A stretch of 64,000 bases of DNA, taken from Pseudomonadota bacterium (lineage in GTDB: Bacteria > Chloroflexota > UBA6077 > JAJPHF01). Below are positions 1-8,162 of the stretch, piece after piece (position 1 is the stretch's first letter; each line of letters opens with the position of its first letter). Below the pieces are notes generated by a model. The model saw only the letters and a program-made list of their open reading frames with translations, had not been told where the DNA came from and did no database searches. The stretch lies in NCBI GenBank assembly GCA_021325365.1, contig JAJPHF010000193.1, forward strand, positions 1 to 64,000, written 5' to 3'. The position numbers were made by a program, and so were the translations under genes.

Positions 1-354
1 CCGCCCGCGCCCGGCCCGGGGCACTCCCCGCCGGCCCGGCCCGCGGCAGGAGAGCCGGGGAGTATCGTACGGGGCAAACGATGCGACCTTCCGCGCCCGA
101 CCAGCACGCGCAGACCCGCGCCCGGCCTAGCACTTAACCACCCGGTCAAGGAGCATCGTTTGACCGTTCCTCGGCTAAACCGTGCCGCAAAATCGTGGGG
201 CGCCCCCGGGCCGCGCCGGCGAGTGGACGGGCCGGGGCGCGGCGCCTATACTGCGGGACAGCGAGCGCCGGGGGAGCGCGCCTCGCCGGCCGCAAGCGGG
301 TGGTCCGGACTTCAGGGGCGGTGCGCGCCGCGGGCAGGTCGAGAGGAGCGAACG
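1..354. other. Upstream noncoding region with inverted repeat
   Basis: No convincing gene is seen before the lipoprotein start at 355. An 8-bp inverted repeat (23-30 with 56-63) could end transcription of a gene to the left of the window. The rest is GC-rich leader with one promoter-like pair, listed separately. A reading frame continues upstream of 355 to 160, but it lacks a signal peptide and looks like GC-rich noncoding sequence. Confidence 0.4.
224..252 (+). promoter_or_regulatory. Candidate sigma70-type promoter for the 355 lipoprotein gene
   Basis: TGGACG at 224-229 and TATACT at 247-252 are separated by 17 bp, about 100 bp before the ATG. The -10 box is a good match and the -35 box only a partial one. 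Assigned by eye. Confidence 0.4.
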
Positions 355-1602
355 ATGTACGGACAGCTCGTGAGCGCGGCTCTCCTGACGGTGCTGCTCG
401 GCAGCGCCTGCGCCGGGGCGGCGTCCCGTTCGAGCGGCCCGGCCGCCGCGCCGCCCGCGGCTCCCGCCGCGCAATCGCCCCCCGGTGTGGGTGGATCGGG
501 GCAGTCCGCGCCCGCCAACAGTGGGGGATCGGGCGGGCCGTCCGCGAGTACGGCGGGCTCCGTGGGCGAGGCGGCCGCGGCGAGCCCGGCGGCCGCGCCG
601 GCGAGTGCCGGGGCGCAGGCCGTGCCAGTGCCCCAGCCGATCACCGTGCGCTTCGCCAACGCGGGCATCGCCGCCCAGACCCCCACGTTCCTGGGCATCG
701 AGCAGGGCTACTTCCAGGAGCTAGGCATCAACATCGACGTCCACGAGATCACCTCCACGAACGACATGGTGGCGCTGCTGAGCGGCGACCAGCTGGACGT
801 GGGCCACCAGGCCGTCTCGCCGGCGCTGTTCAACGCGGCGGCGCGCGGCGTCGGCGTGCGCATGGTGGCCGACCACGGCGGCAACATCCCCGGCCGCACC
901 ACGCCGAGCCTCGCCGTGCGCACGGACATCCTCGAGCGGCAGCCGTGGACCGGCTACCAGGACCTCAAGGGTTTCAAGGTGGGCCTGTCGAGCCTCGGCA
1001 CGCTGAGCGAGTATGCGTTCGACCTGATGCTGGCGCGCGGGGGCCTACAGCCCGACGACGTCGAGATGGTGCCGCTGGCGTTCCCCGACATGGCCGTGGC
1101 GTTCAGCAACAAGGCCATCGACGCCGGGATGTTCAACGAGCCCTGGGCGACCCAGTTGGAGGATGCGGGCGTCATCAAGAAAGTAGTGTACACCGACGAC
1201 GTGGATCCGAACGGCAACGTCTCCGGCGTCGAGTACAGCGAGACGTTCGCGCGCAACACGCCGGCCGCGCGCAACTACATGGTCGCCTACCTGCGCGGCG
1301 TGCGCGACTACTGGGACGCCTACGACGGCCGGCGCGATTTCCAGATCATCGTGGACGTGCAGAAGAAATTCACGCCGCTCAAGGACGAGCGGCTGATCCG
1401 CAAGGTGCCGCCCACCGGCATGAAGCCTGACGGCTACCTGAACCTGGAGAAGATGGCGATCTACCAGGACTGGTTCATCGAGAAGGGGCTGGTGACGCAG
1501 AAGGTCGATCTCAGCCAGGTCGTGGACCACAGCTTCCTAGACTACGCCAACAGCATCCTGGGGCCGTACCAGCCGGTCGAGCACCCGCAGCGGCCTAGAT
1601 GA
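355..1602 (+). CDS. ABC-type substrate-binding lipoprotein (NMT1/SsuA-like)
   Basis: A 415-residue extracytoplasmic binding protein of the NMT1/SsuA/TauA type, which captures a small organic substrate for an ABC importer. The ATG at 355 is chosen because GAGAGGAGCG lies just before it and a lipoprotein signal peptide starts there, with the likely lipidated Cys at residue 19 (GSAC). An Ala/Pro/Gly/Ser-rich tether of about 80 residues follows. The mature domain opens with 'ITVRFANAGIAA' and 'IEQGYFQELGINIDV', the usual first strand and helix of the family, and has the 'DLKGFKVGLSS' hinge region. No permease or ATPase gene is next to it, so its transporter partner is outside the window or shared. 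The substrate cannot be read from sequence. One of four such proteins in the window. Confidence 0.85.
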   Translation: MYGQLVSAALLTVLLGSACAGAASRSSGPAAAPPAAPAAQSPPGVGGSGQSAPANSGGSGGPSASTAGSVGEAAAASPAAAPASAGAQAVPVPQPITVRFANAGIAAQTPTFLGIEQGYFQELGINIDVHEITSTNDMVALLSGDQLDVGHQAVSPALFNAAARGVGVRMVADHGGNIPGRTTPSLAVRTDILERQPWTGYQDLKGFKVGLSSLGTLSEYAFDLMLARGGLQPDDVEMVPLAFPDMAVAFSNKAIDAGMFNEPWATQLEDAGVIKKVVYTDDVDPNGNVSGVEYSETFARNTPAARNYMVAYLRGVRDYWDAYDGRRDFQIIVDVQKKFTPLKDERLIRKVPPTGMKPDGYLNLEKMAIYQDWFIEKGLVTQKVDLSQVVDHSFLDYANSILGPYQPVEHPQRPR

Positions 1603-1753
1603 GTCGGATCGCCCTAGGGCACGTACGGGCGCGTCTCGTGCGCGCCCGCGGCCGTCGAGGCCGCCGCTCCGTTCTGGCCCGCGCTCCCATTATTCCGCGC
1701 GATCCCGCGACGCCGCGCGCCGCACGGGCGTGGCGTCAGGAGGTTAGGCAGCC

Positions 1754-3481
1754 ATGTTCGGCAAGACGTGGCAGACGTCCGAGCGGCAGTACGAGGTGCG
1801 CGCCGAGCACGGCGTGCGGGTGCGCATGAGCGACGGCGTCGAGCTAGAGGCGACTATCTTCCGCCCCGCCGCGGCCGGCCAATTCCCCGCGATCCTCGGC
1901 ATGCACCCTTACGATCCGGTGGGGCAGTGGGCACCGATCGGCGCGGCCGGCTTCGCGGCGATCGGCCTGCGACCGGGCCAGGAGAAGGGCAACGGCTTCC
2001 TGGAGGCGGGCGACTCGTCGTTCTTCGTGCGTCGCGGCTACGTCCACGTCATCGCTAACGTGCGCGGCACCGGCAACTCCGGCGGCACGTACCAGTTTCT
2101 CGACCGGCGCGAGTGCCAGGACGGCTACGAGCTGATCGAGTGGGCCGCCAGCCAGCCGTGGTGCGACGGCAACGTGGGCATGTTCGGCGTGTCCTACTTC
2201 GCGCGCATCCAGCTCTTCGTCGCCGCGCTGAACCCGCCCCACCTGAAATGCCTGTTTTCGCCGTGGGCCTCCACCGACCAGTACCGCGACTCGTTCTACC
2301 ACGGCGGCATCCTGAACAAGAACTGGGCGATCCACTGGGGCCGCGGCTCGCTGTACAACTGCCGTTACGAGAGCGAGGCGCGGCGCGAGTGGGGCGAGGA
2401 GCGCTACCGCGCCGCCATCGCGGAGGCGCTGCGAGACCCCGACCTGCGCGCCATCCCCGAGCTGGTGGCCGCGCTGCGCAACGTGGACGAGCCCACCGCC
2501 GCGCTGCTCTCGGACATCGTCGTGAACCCGACCGACGGGCCGTTCTGGGACAAGCGACGCCTGAAGTACGAGACGATCGACGTGCCGGCCTACGTCGGCG
2601 CCGACTGGTCGCTCTACGGCCTGCACCTGCCCGGCGCCTTCCGCAGCTGGGACAACCTGCGCGGGCCGAAGAAGATGATCGTCGGCCCGCAGGCGTACCT
2701 CGACCGGCCCGTCTACCAGCTTCAGTACGAGTCGCTGCGCTGGTTCGACTACTGGCTGAAGGGCAACGACACGCGCATCATGGACGAGCCGCCGATCCGC
2801 CTCTTCCTGATGGGCACGCACCGCTGGAAAGCCGCCGACGAATGGCCGCTGGCCGAGACGAAGTGGACGCCGTTCTACCTGCACGAGAACGGCCTGCTGT
2901 GGGAGCACGAGCTATATCCCGGCGAGGGCTACACCACGTTCTCCGACTCGCCGTGGAGCCGCGGCTACCTGGAGTTCACCACGCCGAAGCTGGTCGAGGA
3001 GACGGAGGTGATCGGCCCCGCCGTGCTGCGCCTCTACGCCTCGACGACCGACGACGACGTGCTGCTGTTCGTGAGCCTGCGCGAGGTGGACCCAAGCGGC
3101 AAGGAGCGGGTCCTGACGCGCGGCTGGCTGCGCGGCTCCCACCGCGCCGTCGACCCGGCGCGGTCGACGCCCTGGCAGCCGTACCACCCGCACGACCGGG
3201 CCGAGCCGCTGACGCCCGGCGAGGTCTACGAGTTCCAGATCCCGATCGTGCCGACGGCTAACCTGTTCGCGGGCGGCTCGCGCATCAAGCTGCGCGTCTC
3301 GTGTACCGACGACGAGCCGGCCCACTCGCTGGAGGCGATTGCGGCCGGCCACATCCGCCGCCAGATGCCCGCGCGCGTCACGGTGTACCACGACGCCGCC
3401 CACCCGTCGTGCCTGCTCCTGCCGATCACCCGCGGCAACGTCCTCGGCACCTACATCTCGGGCGGCGAGCCGTATATGTAA
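1754..3481 (+). CDS. CocE/NonD family serine hydrolase
   Basis: A 575-residue alpha/beta hydrolase of the X-Pro dipeptidyl-peptidase/cocaine-esterase family, which cleaves esters or amides of bulky acyl groups. The N-terminal part has 'RVRMSDGVELEATIF' and 'NVRGTGNSGG', typical of the group. The nucleophile is Ser147 in 'FGVSYFA'. The second half carries the C-terminal jelly-roll (PepX_C) domain with 'RLYASTTDDDVLLFVSLREV'. Length fits the family. The start follows a good ribosome site (AGGAGG, 1738-1743). There is no signal peptide, so it is probably cytoplasmic. It sits 150 bp after the lipoprotein gene on the same strand and may share its transcript, which would fit hydrolysis of an imported ester. 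The true substrate is unknown. Confidence 0.85.
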   Translation: MFGKTWQTSERQYEVRAEHGVRVRMSDGVELEATIFRPAAAGQFPAILGMHPYDPVGQWAPIGAAGFAAIGLRPGQEKGNGFLEAGDSSFFVRRGYVHVIANVRGTGNSGGTYQFLDRRECQDGYELIEWAASQPWCDGNVGMFGVSYFARIQLFVAALNPPHLKCLFSPWASTDQYRDSFYHGGILNKNWAIHWGRGSLYNCRYESEARREWGEERYRAAIAEALRDPDLRAIPELVAALRNVDEPTAALLSDIVVNPTDGPFWDKRRLKYETIDVPAYVGADWSLYGLHLPGAFRSWDNLRGPKKMIVGPQAYLDRPVYQLQYESLRWFDYWLKGNDTRIMDEPPIRLFLMGTHRWKAADEWPLAETKWTPFYLHENGLLWEHELYPGEGYTTFSDSPWSRGYLEFTTPKLVEETEVIGPAVLRLYASTTDDDVLLFVSLREVDPSGKERVLTRGWLRGSHRAVDPARSTPWQPYHPHDRAEPLTPGEVYEFQIPIVPTANLFAGGSRIKLRVSCTDDEPAHSLEAIAAGHIRRQMPARVTVYHDAAHPSCLLLPITRGNVLGTYISGGEPYM

Positions 3482-3527
3482 CTATGTAATGGGGGACGGG
3501 GGCCAGGCCATCGCCGCTTCAGCTTCC

Positions 3528-3791
3528 CTAGCTGTGCCGCGCTGGGCGACGACTGGGAGAGGCACCACGAGCGGGAGCAGCCGCCCGCTCACGGACGAGG
3601 TTCGCGAGCACCCGAAGCGCCTCGTTGACGGAGTCGGAGTCGGTGAACACCTCGGCGACATCGGGCGCCAGAACCACGACGTTGCTACCCGCCGCATAGC
3701 GCTCGGCGTACTTGCCGCGCACGCCGGTAGTGAAGTCGTACTCAGGCTGCATCCCCGCGTCCGACTCCGATTGACGCTTATGGCTCTTCAT
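3528..3791 (-). CDS. Small conserved protein of unknown function
   Basis: An 87-residue protein whose core, 'GVRGKYAERYAAGSN' followed by 'VVVLAPDVAEVF' and 'SVNEALRVLANL', matches a small conserved family I recall from Cyanobacteria and Chloroflexota, often annotated as hypothetical or antitoxin-like. The C-terminal 20 residues are basic and low-complexity. The start at 3791 has GAGAGAGGG upstream. No toxin gene adjoins it, so an antitoxin role is only a guess. It converges on the CocE gene and diverges from the cupin gene. Confidence 0.6.
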   Translation of the reverse strand: MKSHKRQSESDAGMQPEYDFTTGVRGKYAERYAAGSNVVVLAPDVAEVFTDSDSVNEALRVLANLVRERAAAPARGASPSRRPARHS

Positions 3792-3914
3792 ACGTGGCCC
3801 TCTCTCGCGTGGTCGCCCGGCGCGATTGTCCGCTCCCTAGCCACCTTCGCCATCGCCGAGGCCATTATAGGCACGGGCCTGTGGGCGCCCGAGTACCTCC
3901 TAGAAACGAGCTGC

Positions 3915-3944
3915 TGGCCGGGGTATGGAGCGGTCCGCCACAAT
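3915..3944 (+). promoter_or_regulatory. Candidate promoter for the cupin gene
   Basis: TGGCCG (3915-3920) and CACAAT (3939-3944) are 18 bp apart, 28 bp before the cupin ATG. The same CACAAT box with an 18-bp spacer occurs before the lipoprotein gene at 20512. Confidence 0.35.
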
Positions 3945-3971
3945 AGGCGGCATGCGCGCGAAGGAGAATCC

Positions 3972-4322
3972 ATGAAGATTCACCACCTGTACCCGGACGC
4001 CAACGGCGAGTCCCACTTCGAGGACCTGGAGATCGAGTGGGCGGAGCAAGCGCGGGGCAGCAAGCTGTCCCAGCGGTTCCCCGCGAACGGCATCATCTTC
4101 CGCGAGGTGGCGCCGACCTACGACCTCGACTGGCACCCGGCGCCGCGCCGCCAGTACATCATCAACCTGGAAGGCGCGGTCGAGATCACGGCGAGCGACG
4201 GCGAGAGCCGCGTCATCGGCCCCGGCGAGGTGCTGCTCGTCGAGGACGTGACGGGCAAGGGCCATCTGTCGAAGGCCGTCGGCAACCAGCCGCGCCTGTG
4301 CATCTTCGTGCCGGTGGAGTAG
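3972..4322 (+). CDS. Single-domain cupin protein
   Basis: A 116-residue protein with the conserved beta-barrel pattern of the cupin_2 family. The second motif region 'VIGPGEVLLVEDVTGKGHLS' includes the metal-ligand-type His. The first motif is degenerate ('WHPAPRRQYIINLEGAVEI'), with His but few other classic ligands. The ATG at 3972 follows AAGGAGAATCC. Relatives include small dioxygenase-like and sensor cupins; the reaction cannot be deduced. It stands alone, convergent with the CPBP protease gene 41 bp downstream. Confidence 0.75.
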   Translation: MKIHHLYPDANGESHFEDLEIEWAEQARGSKLSQRFPANGIIFREVAPTYDLDWHPAPRRQYIINLEGAVEITASDGESRVIGPGEVLLVEDVTGKGHLSKAVGNQPRLCIFVPVE

Positions 4323-4363
4323 CGCTGAGGCCACCCGAGCCACTGGTCACGGGGCGGCGACGC

Positions 4364-5194
4364 TCAGCGCCCAGCGGCGGCGAGGGCCGCGGCGAGGAGG
4401 GGCAGGCCGAGGCCGAGCAGGTCGGCGAGCCAGTGGCCGAGGATGAGCGCCGTCAGCCGTCGGGTGCGCACGTACACCCAGCCGAGGAAGAGCGCCGTGG
4501 CGGCGGTCGCGCCGAAGCGCACGAGCGAGACCTGAGGCGACACGAGCGGCAGCACGAGGTGCTGGGCGCCGAACGCCAGCGTCATCAGCAGGACACCACG
4601 CCCCGCGCTCCCCGTCAGCGCCTCGAAGCGGGGCTGGCTGTAGCCCCGGTAAACCATCTCCTCCACGAAGCCAACCGCGATGGGGAAGACCAGGACGCCC
4701 CACCAGCCGATCCACGGCGGCGGCGGGGTGAAGCCGCTCGCGCCCGACGGCGAGAGGCCGAGCGCCAACGAGAGCGCGAACTGCACGACGAACAGGATCA
4801 CGAGCATGGCAACGCCCACGCCCAGCCCCAGCCCGACGTCGAGCGGCAGCCGGTCGGCACGGTAGCCGATGAGGTCGCGCAGGCGCAGCCCCTCGGCCCG
4901 CGTCCGCCAGACCAGCAGCGCCAGGCAGGGCAAATCGACCACGAGCGTGAACCAGAACAGATTGGACGCCTGGGCGGCTCCCCACGGATCAGCGGCGCCC
5001 GTGGCCCTGTACGCGGCGTAGGCGAGCGCATAGCCGATGAGAATCAGGGGCAAGCGCACGAGCGCCAGCGCGACGGGCCACGTCCAGCCGAGCCGCCCAG
5101 CCGCCACCCGAGCGCGCAGGCGCTCGACCGAGTTGGGGTCCTCCGCCGGGGCAGGGGGGCCGACGGTCGTATCCGCTGGCAGCGGGGCGTTCAT
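4364..5194 (-). CDS. CPBP family intramembrane metalloprotease
   Basis: A 276-residue polytopic membrane protein of the CPBP (Abi/CAAX protease and bacteriocin-processing) family. The motifs are EExxxR at Glu178-Glu179-Arg183 ('VEEMVYRG'), a His in 'GAQHLVLPL', and a final His in 'LGHWLADLLGL'. About seven or eight hydrophobic segments are visible. Start 5194 is preferred because GGGAGAGGTG lies just upstream; an in-frame extension to 5284 would run through a long hairpin and is not credible. Family members cleave prenylated or leader-bearing peptides in the membrane, but most bacterial ones have no known substrate. Convergent with the cupin gene. Confidence 0.85.
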   Translation of the reverse strand: MNAPLPADTTVGPPAPAEDPNSVERLRARVAAGRLGWTWPVALALVRLPLILIGYALAYAAYRATGAADPWGAAQASNLFWFTLVVDLPCLALLVWRTRAEGLRLRDLIGYRADRLPLDVGLGLGVGVAMLVILFVVQFALSLALGLSPSGASGFTPPPPWIGWWGVLVFPIAVGFVEEMVYRGYSQPRFEALTGSAGRGVLLMTLAFGAQHLVLPLVSPQVSLVRFGATAATALFLGWVYVRTRRLTALILGHWLADLLGLGLPLLAAALAAAGR

Positions 5195-5224
5195 ACGCAC
5201 CTCTCCCGTGCGACGCCAAGCAGT

Positions 5225-5279
5225 GGCCCAGGTTCGCGTGTGTATTTGGCCAAGCCAAATACACACGCGAACCTGGGCC
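5225..5279. repeat. Perfect 26-bp-arm extragenic palindrome (copy 1)
   Basis: Arms 5225-5250 and 5254-5279 are exact reverse complements around a 3-nt loop (CAA). It lies between two minus-strand genes and could end transcription of the DJ-1-like gene, although no T-run follows. A decayed relative of the right arm is found at 47056-47081, so this is probably a dispersed repeat rather than a simple terminator. Confidence 0.8.
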
Positions 5280-5329
5280 GGCAACTCAGGGCCGGCAGTG
5301 CGTTGTGCAGACGGCGTACCACCGGAAGG

Positions 5330-6805
5330 CTAGCGCGGAGCGACGGGGGCGCTGCCGGACGTACGTGCCCGCGGCGCCGTCGGCGTACCCGGCGCGGGCG
5401 AGGCCGCGGCCCGCGCCGCCCCGAGCCTTCGCACACCCAGGAACAGGATCACCCCGAGCGCCCCGAGGGCGACCGCCCGCAGGACCAGCGCCGGTGACCA
5501 GTCGCGGCCCTCCCATGCGTCCGGCGCTATCGGGTACTCTAGCCAGCGCGCGGCGCTCGCCGCGATCAGCCGCGTCTCCTGCCGCGCCAGGTCGCGGAAG
5601 GTCACATCATATGGATAGCCGCCGGCCTCGTGGATGCGCTCCGCGCCCTGGCCCACGTGGGTAGCTGCCCAGCGCTCGACGGGCGCGGCAACCGCCGCGT
5701 CCGGTCGGCCGGGGAGCAGCACGCGGTCCAGCGCTGGCGCCGACGCCAAATCGAAGCGCGGGAGCAGGTCGAGGCCGTGGCGCGTGCGCACGAACGTCCG
5801 CTCGGGCGCGATAGTGTGCACGTCCGCCGCCGTGGAGCGCGGGTAGGCGTCGACGATCGAGGCCAGCTCGATCTCCCGTACGCCCGAGTAGAGGGCGACG
5901 CCGATCTGGGTGCGATGCCAGCGGAAGGCGTTCGGCCAGACGGCGACGTCGAGCGGACCGGGCCGGGCCAGGAGGCCGTCGTCCGGTACCGGCCAGGTCG
6001 GGTCGTCCAGGAACCGCGTGTAGGGGTAGCCGACGCGCGCGGCCGTGTCCTCGGCGGCATCGCGGCCGAGGAAGCGCTCGAGGGTGTGCAGCGTCGCGTC
6101 GATGCCGGAGGTCACGCCCGCCGACGAGATGAAGCGCCCGTCGTCGACGTAGCGGACGCCGTGCACCCAGGTGACCTCGGGGTGGGTCCGTGCCAGAATC
6201 GGCAGGTTGGTGGCGTGCGAGGTGGCCTGGCGGCCGGCGAGCAGGCCCGCGTCGGCGACCATCTTCGCGCCGCCGCAGATCGACAGGATCACGGTCTGCT
6301 CCCCTGGCTGCGCGAGCAGCCAGGGGAGCACCTCGGCGTCCACGGTGTCCGTGAACGGGATGAAGGGAACGACCACCAGGTCCGGGGCCGCCCCGATCAC
6401 GCGGTCGTAGTCGGCGAACGAGTAGTGGGGGACCACGTCGAGGGGGCCGCAGCAGTGCGGCTGCGGCACCAGCGGCGTCAGGCGGCGCTCGGGCGCGACG
6501 AGGTACACGTTGAAGGCGCCCGACGCGGCAAGCACCTCGTACGGGCCAAGCAGGTCGCTGCTCTCGGTGGCCGCGTTGCCGGCCACGATCACCGCGGTGC
6601 GCTTGGCCGGGTCGTGCGCGGGGGGCGCCGGCAGCGGCTGGTCGAAGGCCGGCGGCCGCGGCTGGCTCTGGGCCCGGACGATGATGGCCCCCTGGGCAAT
6701 CACGACAACGATGAGCGGCGGCAAGAGAAACGCCAGCGCATAGCCCAGCGGCTTCAGGAGCCGCCGGGGGAGACGGGCAACGAGTAGCAATGTCTGTGCT
6801 GCCAT
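5330..6805 (-). CDS. Membrane-anchored DJ-1/PfpI-like (class I glutamine amidotransferase-like) protein
   Basis: A 491-residue protein with a DJ-1/PfpI domain between two membrane anchors. After a short basic N-terminus come one transmembrane segment (around 'PLGYALAFLLPPLIVVVIA'), a GATase1-like domain with nucleophile Cys177 in 'ILSICGGAKMVADAG', and the 'ISSAGVTSGIDATLH' strand-helix typical of the AraC-type ThiJ/PfpI subgroup. A second DJ-1-like half follows that lacks a clear nucleophile ('VAVWPNAFRW'), then a C-terminal transmembrane helix near 'RAVALGALGVILFLGVRRL'. Start 6805 has GGAGGTG at good spacing. The catalytic side would face outward if the N-terminus is inside. It diverges from a kinase/regulator pair, which suggests signalling-linked control. 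Function unknown; protease, deglycase or sensor roles are possible. Confidence 0.75.
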   Translation of the reverse strand: MAAQTLLLVARLPRRLLKPLGYALAFLLPPLIVVVIAQGAIIVRAQSQPRPPAFDQPLPAPPAHDPAKRTAVIVAGNAATESSDLLGPYEVLAASGAFNVYLVAPERRLTPLVPQPHCCGPLDVVPHYSFADYDRVIGAAPDLVVVPFIPFTDTVDAEVLPWLLAQPGEQTVILSICGGAKMVADAGLLAGRQATSHATNLPILARTHPEVTWVHGVRYVDDGRFISSAGVTSGIDATLHTLERFLGRDAAEDTAARVGYPYTRFLDDPTWPVPDDGLLARPGPLDVAVWPNAFRWHRTQIGVALYSGVREIELASIVDAYPRSTAADVHTIAPERTFVRTRHGLDLLPRFDLASAPALDRVLLPGRPDAAVAAPVERWAATHVGQGAERIHEAGGYPYDVTFRDLARQETRLIAASAARWLEYPIAPDAWEGRDWSPALVLRAVALGALGVILFLGVRRLGAARAAASPAPGTPTAPRARTSGSAPVAPR

Positions 6806-6848
6806 CCGGACGTTCACCTCCCTCACAGGTTCGTTACTCACAGTATCC

Positions 6849-6932
6849 TGTTGGAGCCGCCGCCCGGCATCCGAAGGAACGCGGAACGAGGAGCCCACAA
6901 TTCGCGGATTCGCGCTCCAACAAATGTTGGAG
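6849..6932. promoter_or_regulatory. Repeated TGTTGGAG half-sites in a divergent promoter region
   Basis: TGTTGGAG occurs at 6849-6856 and again as the right half of a palindrome at 6915-6932 (CTCCAACA-AA-TGTTGGAG). The sites lie in the 193-bp gap between the DJ-1-like gene and the kinase gene. Paired short inverted octamers are typical of NarL/LuxR-type regulator binding, so the adjacent regulator is the natural candidate. Inference from position and symmetry only. Confidence 0.45.
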
Positions 6933-6998
6933 TGAGCAGGTCGTTCCCGTGGCGCCGCCGCACGCGCCCCTCGGCACGCTCCCTGCGGAGGCCCCGAT

Positions 6999-8162
6999 AT
7001 GGAGACAGACACCCTCGGGCCGGAGGTCGGGGCGCTGCTCGACGCGGCCCGCGACCTGGCCTCCACGCTCGAGCTGCACCCGCTGCTGGAGCTGCTGTTG
7101 GACCATCTCGGCATGGTGGTGAACTACAGTGGCACGGCGATCCTCGTCCTCGACCCGGCCGGCGAGTGCCTGACGTTCGCGCACATGCGGGGGCCGGCCT
7201 CCTTCACCTGGGAGGAGGCGCGCCGCATTCACTACGCGGTGAACGATTTCCGCGCCTACTGGGATCGGCTCAGCCAGGACGAGCCGATCATCATCGCGGA
7301 TGTCCGGGGAGAGAGCGCCGAGGCGGCGACGTTCCGCCGTCTGATCGGCGAAGACGAGCTGGATACTACCTATGCCTTCATCCGCTCGGCGATGTGGGTG
7401 CCGCTGGTGGTGCGCGGTCGGATCATCGGCCTGCTCAGCATCACCAACCCCGCGCCGCACGCCTACGGTCCACGCGACGCCGCGCTTGCACTGGCGATCG
7501 CCCGCCAGGCCGCGGTCGCCATGGAGAACGCGCGGCTGCACGAGCGCGCCCGCCAGGCGGCGGTGCTGGAGGAGCGGCAGCGGCTGGCCCGCGAGCTGCA
7601 CGACTCCGTGAGCCAGGCGCTCTACGGCGTGTCGCTGTACGCCGAGGCGGCCGGGCGGGCGCTAGCGGACGGGGAGACGGCGCCCGCGGCCGCCCACCTG
7701 CGGGAGATCCGCGAGACAGTTCAGGAGGCGCTGGGGGAGATGCGGCTCCTGCTGTTCGAGCTGCGGCCGCCGCTGCTGGAGGAGCACGGCCTGGCGGGGG
7801 CGCTCGAAGCGCGGCTGCGGGCGGTCGAGGCGCGGGCGGGGCTAGTGACTGAGTTTCACGGCGAGCACGCGGCGCGGCTGCCGCCCGAGACGGAGCAGGA
7901 GCTGTATCGACTGGCGCAGGAGGCGCTCAACAACGTGCTCCGGCACGCACAGGCCACTCGGGTCACGGTGTGGCTGGACGTGGCACCCGACGGCGCCACG
8001 CTGGAGATTGTCGACGACGGCGTCGGGTTCGAGCCGGCGCGGGGATGCAGCGGCGGCTTCGGGCTGCGGGGCATGAGCGAGCGGGCCGAACGGCTCGGCG
8101 GCACGCTGGCGGTCGAGAGCGCGCCCGGCGCCGGGACGCGCGTGCGGGTCGAGGTGCCGTGA
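6999..8162 (+). CDS. GAF-domain sensor histidine kinase (NarL/DegS type)
   Basis: A 387-residue soluble histidine kinase. Residues about 10-185 form a GAF sensor domain ('MWVPLVVRGRIIGLLSI' near its end). A HisKA_3 dimerisation domain follows with phospho-acceptor His201 in 'ARELHDSVSQALYG'. The HATPase_c domain has the N box 'LAQEALNNVLRHAQA', then 'IVDDGVGF' and 'GGFGLRGMSERAERLGG'. There are no membrane segments, so the signal is cytoplasmic: a ligand, redox or gas bound by GAF. The stop codon overlaps the start of the response regulator (TGATG), so the two are translationally coupled partners. The ATG at 6999 follows a GGAG site. Confidence 0.92.
   Translation: METDTLGPEVGALLDAARDLASTLELHPLLELLLDHLGMVVNYSGTAILVLDPAGECLTFAHMRGPASFTWEEARRIHYAVNDFRAYWDRLSQDEPIIIADVRGESAEAATFRRLIGEDELDTTYAFIRSAMWVPLVVRGRIIGLLSITNPAPHAYGPRDAALALAIARQAAVAMENARLHERARQAAVLEERQRLARELHDSVSQALYGVSLYAEAAGRALADGETAPAAAHLREIRETVQEALGEMRLLLFELRPPLLEEHGLAGALEARLRAVEARAGLVTEFHGEHAARLPPETEQELYRLAQEALNNVLRHAQATRVTVWLDVAPDGATLEIVDDGVGFEPARGCSGGFGLRGMSERAERLGGTLAVESAPGAGTRVRVEVP

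Noticed and set aside
160..354. N-terminal extension of the first lipoprotein
   Set aside because: It would bury the signal peptide and lipobox; composition is that of noncoding GC-rich sequence, and a good ribosome site precedes ATG 355.
1844..2908. Long open frame antisense to the CocE hydrolase gene
   Set aside because: It mirrors codon bias of the real gene at 70% GC, has Arg/Val/Ala-rich shadow composition and no recognisable motif. The same applies to 32237-33883, 54083-55474, 59637-60803 and similar antisense frames.
3528..3791. Antitoxin of an unseen toxin gene
   Set aside because: No partner gene lies on either side; kept only as a conserved small protein.
5195..5284. Longer start for the CPBP protease
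   Set aside because: The extension encodes the hairpin repeat; a proper ribosome site sits before 5194.
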